Positions 31,000 to 42,784 are shown, counted from the first letter of the stretch. The stretch is 64,000 nucleotides of DNA from Inia geoffrensis (GCA_036417435.1 CM070911.1:8742001-8806000); one strand, 5' to 3'. Notes: generated by a model not told the origin, from the letters alone. Numbers and translations are program-made.

Positions 31000-32155
31000 T
31001 TCCAGGCCTTTCTTTTCTTCTTATATCCTAACCTTCCCTGCTGGATCTCTGTGTCATCAGTGTACACCCCCACTGCCCTCGTTGTTGAAGCCATCCACCA
31101 ACCTCTAGGTCCCTCCCGTATCGTTGCTTTAGCTTCGGACTCATGGTTCATATGAGAAACATCTCCACCATGGGCAATTTCGGTATCCATCTGGATGACC
31201 CTTCTAACATTCCTTGGCCTCCTCTCCTCTGTTTCCTCCTTTTCCTCCACCCAGCTCAGCTGTGCATCCTACAGTCACATGCAAGATCTCACCACGACCA
31301 GTACCAGTAACAACTGTTACTCTCCATAACTCCCATTGTAAGCGACCTTCTCTCCTTGATCACCTTTTTAGCTCCTTTCTTCTAGTATCTTTGACTCCAA
31401 GGGTCCTTTAACCTCACAGGGTCCTTCAATCTATTCAGCCTATCATTGTTCTGTCACTGTCTCTCACCCTTCTATTGTCACTGCCCTATGTACCCAACTG
31501 AAATCCCATGGCCCTTCAGTATAACCAGTGGGAAGCTGGACTTGCCTGGAGAGAAAAAGCCAGTCTCGCTTTACATTCATGATCATTCATTTCAAGTAGA
31601 CCCTTAAAGCAATCCAGCCAATATTTTATAATTCCGTTGACTTACATACGCAGTCTTATAGTCCTTGACAATTATATGATTCACCTTCATTTTCCTCCTC
31701 AAATCTGTGATGTCTCCTTTCCAATCCTCAATCTCAGCTGTTTATCTTGTTGAGAAAATTGAAGTTTTCAGAAAACTTGTGCAAGCTTCCATCAACTCAC
31801 TGACCTACTAACCTGCATCTGTGCCTGTATACACTACTTTTTCTGTTGCACAGATAAATTGTCTGTGTTCCTAGACAATGTTGTTCCCGACATGTGGGTT
31901 CCAGATTCCATCTCCTCACCACACTTCTCTGCCCTCTGACCTCACCATCAGTTTTTCTTCTCTACCAGATATTTCCCACGAGCGTGCCAATATAGTCATT
32001 TTCCCCCTTACACAAAACAAAAAACAAACAAAACCCTCTGTTTTTAATCTACTTCCCCCTCTATCATTCTATTTACCCCCTTCCTTTACACCAAAAGTCC
32101 TCAAAGAAAAATGTCCTAACTCACTGCCTCAATTTTTTTCCCCTTGCTGTGTCAG
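31000..32155 (+). mobile_element. L2, upstream part (endonuclease to reverse-transcriptase region) of a long split copy
   Basis: LINE-2 protein-coding text is decayed but ordered. Near 31172-31260 it parallels the endonuclease-region codons of L2 ('ggcaatttcggtatccatctggatgacccttctaacattccttggcctcctctcctc'). Near 31745-31960 it has 'gttgagaaaattgaagttttcagaaaacttgtgcaagcttcc' and 'ctgcatctgtgcctgtatacac'. From about 31985 to 32125 it follows 'cagtcattttcccccttac' and 'ctaacctactcccttcctttacaccaaaagtcctcaaag'. Stops disrupt any frame. The copy stops at about 32155 and continues at 33263. The left boundary is approximate. Confidence 0.75.
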
Positions 32156-33262
32156 GATAGTACAGTAATCCTGCAATGAATGACCATAAACATTTCTTTC
32201 TTTCTCACATCCTAGTTGGTGAGGATTGATGTCTCTCCTGGGTGGTTCTCCTCCAGGGGGTGATCCAGGCTGTCAGTCTGTACTTCTGCTGTGACACCTC
32301 CCTCTTCAACATGCATCCTCCATGGTGACCACAATGTGAAGGGTGAGCAGGATCACATGGGGGTCTTGGTGGGCAGGTCTGCTTAGAGTTGGCACAAGTC
32401 ATCCTCCTCACATTTCTATGCCTGAGATCCAGGTCACAGGGCCCCAACATAACTATAAGGGAGGCTGAAGGATGTAGTATTCCAGTGTACCCAGGAAAAG
32501 GAAATGGGATAAACCTTCCTCCTGCTGAATCATTAACATTTGGACGGTTTTCGTTGCAGCCTCTAGTATTACTTGTCCTGACTAATGCAGACATTGGTAT
32601 AGGTCTTTGCTGTGCTAAAAAACTAAAATAGATGACTTTGGCTTACTGGAAATTTTAGAGATGAGAAGAGTAGATATAACACATTGGCGAGTTAAAAATC
32701 CATGTTACGTAGCAGCGCATTATTTGGTAAAGCTCTAAGATAAAGTTGGAAAGCCGAACGTTAGTGAAGCGTGGAGGCTATTGTTGACTGAGGGTGTGAG
32801 ATATTAGATTAAAAACAGATGTGCTCTGTATGAACTGGCCAGTTTGTAAGCAAAAATAAAAGCACATAAAGTCCAGAAATGTGTGGTCTTACAGGATTGG
32901 AAAAGTCAACTGTTTCCGTTTCTAAACGACAAGATAGAGGATGTAATCAGGCTTTGAGTGAAAAATTGTCGGAACACTCCTGAATTGAATAAAGTGACTC
33001 AGAGCAAAGATCAGGTTGAGGGTCTGACCTTCCCATTCAAGGCTGATGGTGGGAGAGGGAGGCGGTAGGGAAGAGAGAGAGAGAGATTGGAGAATGTGTT
33101 GAGGAAGCAAAGAGGTCATTTAAGAACTATGTGTCTAGGAGTACATTTTAGTGTGTTCCTTACTTATGAAACTGATGAAACTGCCTGGGAAAAGCCGTGG
33201 TCCTCCTCAGTGCCCAGGAATAGGAAGTGAGATTGATGAGTGTCTCGCCAGCCCCACCATGA
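32156..33262. mobile_element. About 1.1-kb insert interrupting the L2, probably old LTR-like repeat
   Basis: L2 sequence stops and resumes around this block, so it is inserted DNA. Its first 450 bp (for example 'catttctttctttctcacatcctagttgg', 'aagggaggctgaaggatgtagtattccagtgtacccagg') resemble ancient LTR-type repeats, but I cannot name the family. The second half (32640-33262) is unrecognised, with a GA run at 33072-33086. No target-site duplication was found. Confidence 0.45.
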
Positions 33263-34595
33263 TGCTCTAATTCGTCTCTTGCCCCCATCACTCCACCAGA
33301 ACTTCTCCTGTTGTTCCACAGGAAGGTCACCAACAAGAGGATACCCAGTTGCTGAATCAGTCAGTCAACTCTCAGTCCTCATCTTAGTTGACCGCCCAGC
33401 AGCCTCAGATACAGTTGGTCACTTCCCTTCGCTTCGAAATAAATTCTGCCCTTGGATTTGTTCTCTGCTCATTTTCTTCCACTGTAGTCTCCTCATCTCC
33501 CCGATCTTTTCATGTTGAGACCCCAGCACCCAGTCCTCGGACCTCTCCTTTTTCCATCTATGTTCACTCCCAGGTGATGGCATCGAGTCTCATGGAATTA
33601 AATGCCGTCTGTGCACTGGCACATCCAGATTCGTGTATGTAGCACAGACCTCTCTCCTGCTTGAGGTTCATCTACCCAGCTGCCTCCTTGTCCTCCTTCT
33701 TGTATCAGTCCTATCAAACCTACTGGGTATAAAACTGAATCCTTGATCTTCTCCCCCAAAGCTGCTCTTTTCACTGTTTTCCCATCTCAGGAAAAGGCAG
33801 CTCCATTCTTTGAGGTTCTCAGGTTAATAAATTTTTGGTTCACATGACCTCCAGTTTATATTCCATATCTCTCATGCAAGCCATTGGCAAGTCTTGCTGC
33901 CTCTGCCTTCAGAGGATCCCCAGCATCCAAGCAGTTCTCGGCCATCACTGTGTGATGGCGAATAACAAGGCCAAGCTGCCATTATCTCTCACCTCGTTTA
34001 GTGCCCTTAACTGATGGCCCTGCTTCTGCCTCTGTGCCTTTTCATCTGTTCTCAACATGGTTGCCATGGTGATCAAAACTCAGTCAGATCATGTCATTTC
34101 TCTGCTCATACCTGTGATGGCTTCCTTCCCAAGGCCAATCCAAAGCCTTTCCAAGGGTCTACATGGCCCTGCAGGTGCTAGGTGTCTCCTACTTCTCTGG
34201 TTTCTTCTATTTCCCCTCTGCCTTGCTCCTTTCTGGCCACACAGGCCTTTTTGTCATCCCTGAACATTCTAGGCATGCACCCTCCCCCAGCACTTGGCAG
34301 GTATCACCCCTCCAGGTCTTTACACCTGTGCCCTTTGGGCAGGGAGTCTTTTCCTTGGACACGTCGGTTAGCTGCTCCCCCCAGGTCCCAACACTCCCTT
34401 ATCATACTTCTCTGTAGCAGTTTCACCTCTACCCTAGTAAGTATCTTGCCGACTAATCATATTCACTGCCTGTCTCTCTCCAGTAAAACAGAAGCTCAAA
34501 GAGGTAGAGATTTTTGCCTGTTTTATTGACTGCCATGTCCCACGCATCTAGATGAGTGCACAGGCACAGGGCAGACATTCAAACGTAAGCGTGCA
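33263..34595 (+). mobile_element. L2, downstream part of the long split copy
   Basis: It resumes with 'tctcttgcccccatcactccaccagaacttctcctgttg', then 'gaaggtcaccaac', 'caactctcagtcctcatcttagttgaccgcccagcagcctcagatacagttgg' (reverse-transcriptase motif region, decayed), 'atcccgatcttttcatgttgagaccccag'-like text, 'gatcaaaactcagtcagatcatgtcatttctctgctc' (34071) and 'gccatgtcccacgcatctagatgagtgcacaggcacagggcagacattcaaac'. Together with 31000-32155 it is about 2.5 kb of an element of about 3.3 kb, unusually long for L2. Confidence 0.85.
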
Positions 34596-35226
34596 GGAAT
34601 AAATGCACATGTGTGAATGATGAGAGACAGGAATGAAAGAGGACCCGATCTGGCAGGAGCAGGAAGTGTCAGGACTGCCTGGCGGAGGTCTGGGCTCTGG
34701 GAAGTTGGAGGAGCTCCAGGCTGGCAGGGGCTCCACAGATGTGCCTTGTCATGCTGCAGTACCCTCTCCCATGGCTGGACCACATCCTCCTTGCTTGGAG
34801 TCTTCCTGCTCTCTGCAAACCCCGCTGCACTGACATCTTCTGGCTGCTTTGCCCAGCGTAAACGAGGAAGTAAATTGGTCCCTGTGGGGCTGTGGGCTAA
34901 CGGTGGAGGGAGGCGGTGGGCCTCCAACCCTCTCTCCATCTCCATCTCTTCTCTCCTCATCACCGGGCAGAGTCTTCCCCTGTTCTTAAAGGGAGATTGC
35001 ACGCTCGTAGCCTGAGCATTGCATTCTGTCTGTCCTCCCTTGCTTCCTCCTTTGTATTTCTCATGGCTGGAGCTTACAGGTAAAACTTAGGATATGCAGA
35101 CTTCCCAGAAAAGGATGGTCCCAGACCTGTGACAGCACACTCAGTCTCAATGCACTAGCTGACTGCATAGCTTCAGGCTGGGTAACATGCAAAGTATAGC
35201 TTCAGCCCTGGAGAAGATAGAAAAAT
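34596..35226. other. Unassigned DNA with long overlapping frames
   Basis: A 159-codon minus frame (34523-35002) and a 132-codon plus frame (34617-35015) overlap in GC-richer DNA. The minus frame begins in the L2 tail, so neither looks like a genuine exon. No domain recognised. Confidence 0.3.
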
Positions 35227-35237
35227 AACATGGCGGC
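35227..35237 (+). promoter_or_regulatory. Perfect YY1 consensus
   Basis: AACATGGCGGC fits AANATGGCGGC exactly and overlaps a NotI-type GCGGCCGC (35233-35240), a CpG cluster unusual in this AT-rich neighbourhood. No L1 5' end is present here, unlike at 5270. Confidence 0.4.
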
Positions 35238-35268
35238 CGCTTTGCAGAGAAGAGGTCCTCCCTTTGAG

Positions 35269-35272
<4 letters not shown>

Positions 35273-35317
<45 letters not shown>

Positions 35318-35323
35318 TGTGTG
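35273..35323. repeat. (GT)n microsatellite
   Basis: About 21 GT units, then one GA interruption and further GT. Confidence 0.95.
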
Positions 35324-35865
35324 CAGCGAGGGAACCTTGAGTCTCTCGCACGTCTGTCCACCCTGGACTCTACTTGGCACAGTGGTGTCACCCAAGCCTC
35401 CTGGAGAAAATGCAATGTGTGGACAGAGGAAGTTAGGGACAAAGGTTTGGTTAATTACCTGAGTCCAGTGGAAGAGATATTCTGAGGACAGTATGGTGTA
35501 TGTCACTCAGATTGCCCCCAAACGAAAAGAGCTGATTTTATTTCTACCTTAATACCTTCCTTGAAATGTTGTTTTGAGATTTAGACATGACAAATTTAAG
35601 TAGCCTGGTGTAACATATGTACTTGAGCAAATGTGGTTGTTTTATTGTTATTAGTACTGCAATGATGCCCAGAGCAAGAGCAGTATGTGATTTATGTCTG
35701 AATTCCTCAGACGTGGTTCAGCGCCTGATCAAACTCTCCATTATTAATGCACATTGACGAGTGAATACCTCAATATAGGAAGGGTTAGAAGTAGGAAGCA
35801 GCAGGTCTTCTCACGGATGTCCTTTCCTAGGAGCTGGGTTGCTATGAAGTTTGCTCCCTGTCCCC
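35324..35865. other. Unassigned DNA
   Basis: No repeat family recognised between the GT array and the heat-shock motif. Confidence 0.35.
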
Positions 35866-35885
35866 AGAATGTTCAAGAACATTCT
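35866..35885. promoter_or_regulatory. Perfect four-unit heat-shock element
   Basis: AGAATGTTCAAGAACATTCT consists of four alternating NGAAN/NTTCN pentamers with every specified base correct: GAA at 35867-35869, TTC at 35872-35874, GAA at 35877-35879, TTC at 35882-35884. This is the ideal site for trimeric HSF1. It lies in DNA I cannot assign to a repeat. With 12 fixed bases the chance of one in 64 kb is under 1 in 200. No gene promoter is visible nearby. Confidence 0.55.
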
Positions 35886-36359
35886 AATTTCTAGTGTTGC
35901 TGTCTCTTTGGCCACAGTTGTTTTGAAGTCTTTATGTCTGTATCATGGTATGTGAGGTGCTCTTGTTCAAGACACTGGCTTGTAATTTGGCATCCTCAGG
36001 TCACTTAAGGCTAAGTGTACTAGCACTTTATGTGCTGGAGAGAAAAAAATGTATTAAAAATCTAAAATTATCTGTGAGAGGCAAGAATCATCTCACAGGT
36101 ACTTTGCTCTGTGATCACCAAATGAGAAGTGATGACACAGCCTGCAGAAGTCAATGCCTGGATTCAATGACTGGCAGACAATGTTTCTCACAATGTAAAG
36201 ATGAAAAAAAGAGGTGCTATTGAAATTTTGAGGAATCAGTGAATGCAGTATTACTGTGAGACCTACTTCCTGTGTAATTCCCGGGGAGGTGGGTCTCTGT
36301 CAGCTGGTGTCAGTCACCAAGAAGCACTTCCTTTTGGGACCAAGGTCTGTGATCACCAT
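35886..36359. other. Unassigned DNA
   Basis: No repeat. A 92-codon plus frame (35945-36223), cysteine-rich at its end, has no recognised family. Confidence 0.3.
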
Positions 36360-36600
36360 CATTCATTTGCTGACACCAAGTGCCAGGCGCAGGGCTGGGG
36401 GCAGGGGACACACAGCCCCTGCCCCCAAAGGGGACAGTCCAGGGGGCGAAAGTGAGTGTTCCTAACAGCCCACATAGAAAATGCCAAGGGGAAGCTCAAA
36501 ACAGCACAGAGGAGATGCCATCCTCTGACTTGCTGCTGGGGGAAGGCTGCCTGGAAGAGGCTTCCTCTTTGGAAACCTACGCATCCATGAAAGAAGATAA
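36360..36600 (-). mobile_element. Diverged L2 fragment
   Basis: 'gacaccaagtgccaggcgcagggctgggggcaggggacacacagcccctgcccccaaaggggacagtccagg' and 'ctggaagaggcttcctc' follow the reversed LINE-2 terminus. Confidence 0.7.
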
Positions 36601-38984
36601 CAATTCTAATCAGGGCAGTTGCCTAACCAACAGGAAATCAAAGTCTTCCGAGGCTCAAGGTTTCCTCTCAGCCCTGGGCTCCTCGATGTCCCCTTAAAGA
36701 AAAATAAGAATTAAAATCTAATTTTAGAGTGTAGTCCAGGGAAACAGATTTTCTTACAGGAGATTTTACATCTTGTGGGCTAGGAGTTTCTAGAAGTGAG
36801 GTGACTTCAGTGGAGAGACTTTGGTGGTTAATACCATGCATTGGGAAGGACAGCCCAGCTGGAGGTCATGGTTCTTAGGCTGTAACCTCACTTTGTTGTT
36901 CCCTCAAGTTTGACACATCACTGAACCCACCTGCGTGGGAAGGGCAGGACTAGGGCACCTTGTAGGGTCCCGCAGGTCCTGTGTCTCCAAATGGTCTCCG
37001 TATCTCATCCTTAAGGAGGGTGTTGATAGCAGAATGACATCCCTCCATCCCTTGGGAAATTTTTGCTTTTCAGGGTCTAAGTGACCAAAATTGGTTTCAA
37101 CTGTGTCTGGTTGAAAATCAGTGCAATTATCTAAATAATTGAATAGGATAAAACATTTTTTGTATTAATTATCTGGGTTAGTGGCAATTAAACTTTTTGG
37201 GGATTCAGGGGCGCTTTGTGAATATAATAAAACTATGGCCTCTCTAGGAAAAAAAAATATTTATATGCATGTCCAAGAAATGTTTTACACGGAATTCATG
37301 AAGATGGATGGACTCTTGGAAACCCACCTAGGACAAGAGACCATATTTTAAACATCCATGGTCAGGTATGGATGTTGTGAATTACTGTGAGGCAGGAGTT
37401 ACCTAGACGAGTGATCTTCAAAGTGGGGCCCCCTACCCCAGAGAAAGATAAGGATGACCCACTGGGTGTGGGAAGAGCTTGTCAGGACTTCCAGTATGAT
37501 GTATTTTATGTTTGAAAAAGTCAGAATGATTACGCTTTACAAATATGTAGGGTACAAGGTGACACTGAGGTCTTCCAACAAGCATATAATGTGTTCCAAG
37601 GGGCACACGAGGTGTCCTGCGGGGAGAGCGGGATTGGTGTCATTGCTGGTTCATTCACTTATCAGAGGCTTGTGGTGCTTTGCAGTTAATTTGTGATAGA
37701 AGACCATGATCGATGTGGTAGATATTTTAATGACAACGCCTTTAAATAACATTTGCAACACTTGGCACTGAGATGCAAGTAGCCATTTTAATCTTTTGTA
37801 TCATACAGAAGGTTTATGATGTTCTCTTTGCAAATAACTTAGAAGTCTTTTAGAATCTAAAGATGCATTTTCTTTAATAGCAATAACATAAAACATATTC
37901 CAAATGCCCTGACTTTCTCATGAGAAGACAGATGACAGAAGGGCATATATTTAATTTTCCTTTTAAGGTAATAGTATGTTTAAAATGTGAATTTCATAAC
38001 AGACTTTTGAAATAAGTTCTTCATGAGAAGAGAACATTTTGGACATGCGTGGTTAGGTATGATTCTGCCGTTTTGTGATTTGTTGTTAAAATTAATAAAT
38101 CACTTAAATAGGCTCATGCCTGCATACTTAAAAAATGAGACTTGGCAACAGGATTACTACCAAGTTAGAACATTCTCAACGGGGTTTGAAATGGAGTTTG
38201 AACTCATTTGTTTGAATTCACTTGTTTGAGAGAGATACATATGGCATTTATATTAGTTTGCTGTAACTACCAACTGACATCAGTAGTTATTTCAGTAAAG
38301 TCTTTGCATAATCAGTGGAAAGGATTGGAAACTAAGTGACATGATTTATTAAAGCACATACAACAATGCACTTCTTTGTTTTGTATATATTTTTCTTTTG
38401 AGGTATTTTTTTCATCTGTGGCAACCATTAAAGCCAAGGATTGAAATAAATCTAAATTAAAACCAGTTTCTGTATGGAAAACTTAAATCCACATTTAAAA
38501 AAAATAATAGTTTATTGAATTGTATACTTCTCTCTAAAATGCTTATGTATTAAGTTCTTTGTTCTACTAATAAATGAAATAAGGAAAATAAAAATTCAAT
38601 ATTTCTCATTGCAGCTTTCATTTTAAAATGTTCTAGTTTTTGAATGTTTCATTGCTTATATCACATATTGGCATAGGCATCGATTTACAGATACACAGGC
38701 CAAATTTATAATGCAGTAAATTTTCATATGTCAAGGAGTCTGCGATCAATGTATTTTTTCCTGATCGGGTGGATGATCGAAAAGTTTGGAATCTACTGAT
38801 TCAGATGATTGTTTGAGGCAGTAGGAAACATCTAGAATGTGTAGATTTTTAGGAGCTGTCTTCAAACTGCTAGGCTCACTCCACTCTCTGTGCAACTACG
38901 GAAACTCAGAAGAACAGAACTAATGAATTCACCCAGATCTCTCTGGCACACAGAGACTAGATACAGCTACAAGAATAAGGCAAG

Positions 38985-38988
<4 letters not shown>
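36601..38988. other. Long unassigned AT-rich stretch
   Basis: About 2.4 kb; the first 350 bp hold a weak MIR-like trace (36840-36960). The remainder is AT-rich and single-copy-looking, with no frame over 80 codons. Confidence 0.4.

Positions 38989-39032
<44 letters not shown>
38989..39032. repeat. (GT)22 microsatellite
   Basis: 44 uninterrupted bases of GT, the purest dinucleotide array in the window apart from the AT run at 63079. Confidence 0.97.
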
Positions 39033-39034
<2 letters not shown>

Positions 39035-39869
39035 GTAGTAGGAATTGCCAATGCATTTTGAGCCATAGTAAAACTCTCTCGTGCTGTTACCAGATAATCA
39101 AGTGATGGGGGAAGAGGAGGAAGAGAAGAAAGGGAAGGGGGGGTAGGGGTTGTTGATAAGCAAGGACTTGCTTTCGTGTGGCTGTTGTTTGGTGCATCAG
39201 GATGACCCTGCAGTGCGAGTCCCAGGCCTGACACCCGTGAAGATATTTTGTCCCACCCGTGACTTTGCAGAACTCATCTGATTTTTCTGATTTTTAGTCT
39301 ATCTTCAAATTGTGCCTGTCTCTCTCATTGGTTTCCTGTGAGGAGGGGATACATCACATACAAGAAAGTAGTTTAGAAGCTCTGAAGTGCTGTACTCATG
39401 CTCAGGACTAAGTTAGCAGAACATCTGTCTAATTTGATTGATACTGTCTTCTCTTTTCTGGTTGGAACTCACTCACCTAAAAACATACCCCAGTATTTCT
39501 CATGGATCAGACATCTGAATGACTGACACCATCTTTGGCTGAGTGACTGGAGGTGGTGTGGTTCAAAGCAACTGCAGACCTACGAGTAGCTGATGGATTA
39601 ATTCTGTTGGCATGCCACATGGATTTGCTTTGGACATTCTCCATAAAGCCTTGGGTTGGGTGACACCTTCGTATTCTCCATGGCATCTAGGACATCATGC
39701 CAGGCTCAGTAGATGATTGTTAATTAAAACTGACCTGGTGCCTGACCTGATTGTCCCAGAGAGTGATTATTTAGCATCAATTCAAGGGATCCATCAGGCC
39801 CTCTTCCCCCCACCCCCTAGCCCTCAGGACTGCCTTAGCCCTTTGGGGGCACTGCTGCTTTACTATGAA
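39033..39869. other. Unassigned DNA
   Basis: A purine-rich patch at 39105-39140 follows the GT array. Nothing else is recognised. Confidence 0.35.
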
Positions 39870-39950
39870 GACATGACTGTGCCTGCAGGGAGGTATTCTT
39901 GGTCTACTTTACAAATGAGAGGTGCTGGAATACAGAGACCCTGATTACCA
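39870..39950 (-). mobile_element. Possible MIR fragment
   Basis: 'gggaggtattcttggtctactttacaaatgagaggtgctggaa' resembles the reversed MIR core around 'ggtaggtactattattatccccattttacagatgagg'. Confidence 0.45.
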
Positions 39951-40759
39951 TGGCCAATTTTAGCTGCTCTTACATGATATACGATAAATATTTGTAAGGC
40001 ACATCCGCATGAACCTCAGAAATCAAGCATCATTCTCTGTGTCAGTGGAGTTGGTTTTCCCTGTTGTCATAACATTGTCCTTTTCTGAAGGCTTCTAAAC
40101 ATTATTCACGTCTTTCTTCTAATAGCACAGAGTCAAGCTAATTAGTAATTAGGTAGGAAGTTGAAAAGACAGTGACAATTTTTTTATTCCTAATTATGCC
40201 CGATCCTTCTGAGACATTCCAGCAAAGACAAATACTTTTCCTGTGCAGACACGGGATTTGGATTTCTTTTTTCTTTTCTTTCTTTCTTCTTAAATTTATA
40301 GCCATAAGCCAGAGCCTTTTTCAGTAAGGCTCTTGCCAAGCTTCAGTTATTCCCCCGGAAATCGTTCTTTTGCTTTCTCAATCCTCACTCTAGACTTTGC
40401 GTGTCTCCTCTTGAAACCCCATCTTCTGATATCAGGGCTTCTAGCGCTGGCCAATATCTGGGGGCAAGTTTGGAGGATTTTAGAGGTGAGTGTCAATAAA
40501 ACGTCTTTTGTCAAAATAGTGGCACAGGGAATTTTCAGTCCAAACTCTAAAAGCCTCCGGACTCTCTGAGAAATACAAACCAATTCAACAAATGCTGTGT
40601 CAGGCACTGGCTCTGCTGGGAGCCAATGGCAGGAAGTCTTCATCTTCAAAGGTAATGCCTGCGAGCTTCCCTCTCCTGGGGCCAAGAGAAGATGAGAGGC
40701 TAAGGAGGAAATAGAGAAGATGATGAGAAGCTGCCTTCTCCTCCCTGGAAACCCAGATC
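39951..40759. other. Unassigned DNA
   Basis: No repeat recognised. The 112-codon minus frame (40347-40685) is not distinctive. Confidence 0.3.
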
Positions 40760-40771
40760 TGGGAATTATCT

Positions 40772-40931
40772 TTTTTTTTTTTTTAATAGTCTTTTTTTAA
40801 AAAATTAATTTTTTTTTTTTTTTTTTTTTTGGCCACAGCTTGTGGGATCTTAGTTCCCCAACCAGGGACTGAACCCAGACCCCAGCAGTGAAAGCATTAA
40901 GTCCTAACCACTGGACCACCAGGGAATTCCC
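40772..40931 (-). mobile_element. CHR-type SINE with long A-rich tail
   Basis: The reverse complement begins near 'gggaattccctggtggtccag', has the 'gttcagtccctggtt' box B, and ends in two A-runs seen as T-runs at 40771-40786 and 40809-40830. Diverged flanking copies TGGGAATTATCT (40760-40771) and TGGGAAGCATCCTT (40932-40945) may be the target duplication. Confidence 0.88.
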
Positions 40932-40945
40932 TGGGAAGCATCCTT

Positions 40946-41491
40946 AAAGCACTAAATGCATCATTTTAGGCACATCATTAATTGGCAACTATTCAAAAAT
41001 CATGAATCCTCCATCTAAAATGTGCCAAACACAAAGACAGGCAGGAGACCATAAAATGAATTGCATGTGGTCTTGATCTAGAGGATTACATGGGAAGAAA
41101 TGATTATAAGGTATGTGCTATCATTTAATATGAGGTATTTGGTATTCGGTGACTGCAGGGAAAATCCATAGAGAGGGAAAAGTAATCATTTCTGGGGAGT
41201 TTCAAAAACTTTCACTTTGGAGGTTAATTTGAAATGATGATGTTGTTCAACTGAGTTTACCAGAGCAGAGACATGAGAAGGTCATAGTTTAAGGTGTCGG
41301 GGGGTTCAGAAATCTTTACAAGCTTGAGAACTGGGAAGTGGTAAGTGGTGGAGAGATTGCAAGGTTTGTTGGGGGCAGAGGTTTCTGAGTCCAAACTCAT
41401 ACTGCCCATCACGCAACTAGCCAATAAGTTGAAAGACAAGTTATTGGGGCAAGTAATAGTGACTTTATCTAGAAAGCCAGCAGACAGAGAA
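40946..41491. other. Unassigned DNA
   Basis: Nothing recognised before the inverted-repeat cluster. Confidence 0.3.
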
Positions 41492-41540
41492 GATGGTGGA
41501 TAGTGTCCACCATCTAGTCCGTCTAGATGGACTAGTGTCC
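41492..41540. repeat. Cluster of three overlapping inverted repeats and one direct repeat
   Basis: GATGGTGGA (41492-41500) pairs exactly with TCCACCATC (41506-41514). CCATCTAG (41510-41517) pairs with CTAGATGG (41523-41530). CTAGTCC (41514-41520) pairs with GGACTAG (41529-41535). TAGTGTCC is repeated directly at 41501-41508 and 41533-41540. Confidence 0.9.
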
Positions 41541-41889
41541 CAAAGAACCATCTTACGCAAGTTAGAATCCAGGCTTTTTTATACTAAAAGGGTGTGTGTG
41601 TGGTTGGTTGCTGCAAACATCTTGGTGCTGGAATCCTTCGTTCTTGCAGCTGTCCACGTAGGTCTAGTCACAATGCTCCTGTAAACCTCCAATAAGACAA
41701 ATGGTATTCCCTGTTCTGCAACTTTTTATCTCTGTATGAATAGAAAAGTGTTATACCTTTAAGGTCAAAGACTCAGAATGGGCTACCTTGTATATTTCAG
41801 GCTATAGGCAACATTCTTAACTTGTAGCAAAGCAACAGAATACAAAGGTTAAAGTAAAAGAAACAGATCCAATATGGATTTGTTTTTCC
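41541..41889. other. Unassigned DNA
   Basis: Nothing recognised in this interval. Confidence 0.3.
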
Positions 41890-42045
41890 CCATTACAAGG
41901 GGGCAAGGGGAGGAGGAGTGGGCATCAGAAGATGAGGCTGAAGAAGGGGCAGGGACCCTAGTGCACAGGACCCCAAAAGCCTAGTCACAGAGTCTGAGCT
42001 TCATTCTGAGGGTTATAGAGAGCCCTCCAGGAAAACAGAGACAAG
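41890..42045 (-). mobile_element. L2 fragment
   Basis: 'gcatcagaagatgaggctgaagaaggggcagggacc' and 'agtctgagcttcattctgagggttatagagagccctccagg' match reversed LINE-2 'ggactttggattttattctgagtgagatgggaagccattgg'. Confidence 0.7.
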
Positions 42046-42784
42046 TTAAGAAATTCCTTTTACAACTGTGAGAGGCCCATATTGGATTTTTTTGCAATAT
42101 GGAGAGCTGCAAATGAGCCAGTCCTTACCCCGGATTAGGGTGTGATCTCCAGGTGGCTGCTGAGACCCTCCCAACTTTGCTTTCTCAACCTCAGGACACT
42201 TTGAGATCTGGCTGGTGAATATCCACACTCTAGAGGGAATAGCAATAATAGCGGAAACTTGGCCTTTTCAGTAGAAATGTCAGGGGCATATTTAAAGTGA
42301 CCTCACCGAGCATCACCGTCTATGGCAGGTCAGGTCCATTTTCTGGGCCAGTCTCTCAGTCTCTATTCATCCTGTAATTTCAGGGAATGGGGCATATTTT
42401 ACAACCCATGGATTAAAACGAAGTCTTTAAAAGGGTAATAAAAACAATGAGCCTGTTTCTGGCCTTTCCTAGTGAATTTTTCTCAGGAGAACTCTTCAAT
42501 ATTGGATTCAGGATGGGCAAAGTGAACCTATTATGGAGCAACTCTCTTGAATGTACTTCCAATTCTCCACCTTACTTTTAGAAGCAGACAAGGGTTTCAG
42601 TTAAAATACGTCCTACCTAAAACGAGTTGTGCAAGCTGTCTCCACTTGTTTCCACGCATCCGACCTGCATCTGCCCTCCCATGTGTTCATCTGTGGAGAT
42701 TGTCCTGAGGAACCTGCTCGTCAGTTGGGCTGAGTTTCAGGACAACTTGGTCAATGGAGAACGTGAGATCCTGGGTAGAATGTA
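42046..42784. other. Unassigned DNA
   Basis: No family recognised. The 76-codon frame at 42627-42857 runs into the MIR. Confidence 0.3.

Noticed and set aside
34523..35002. 159-codon minus-strand open frame overlapping a 132-codon plus-strand frame
   Set aside because: Two long frames on opposite strands in GC-richer DNA are more likely chance. The minus one begins in an L2 tail, and no domain or splice signal is evident.
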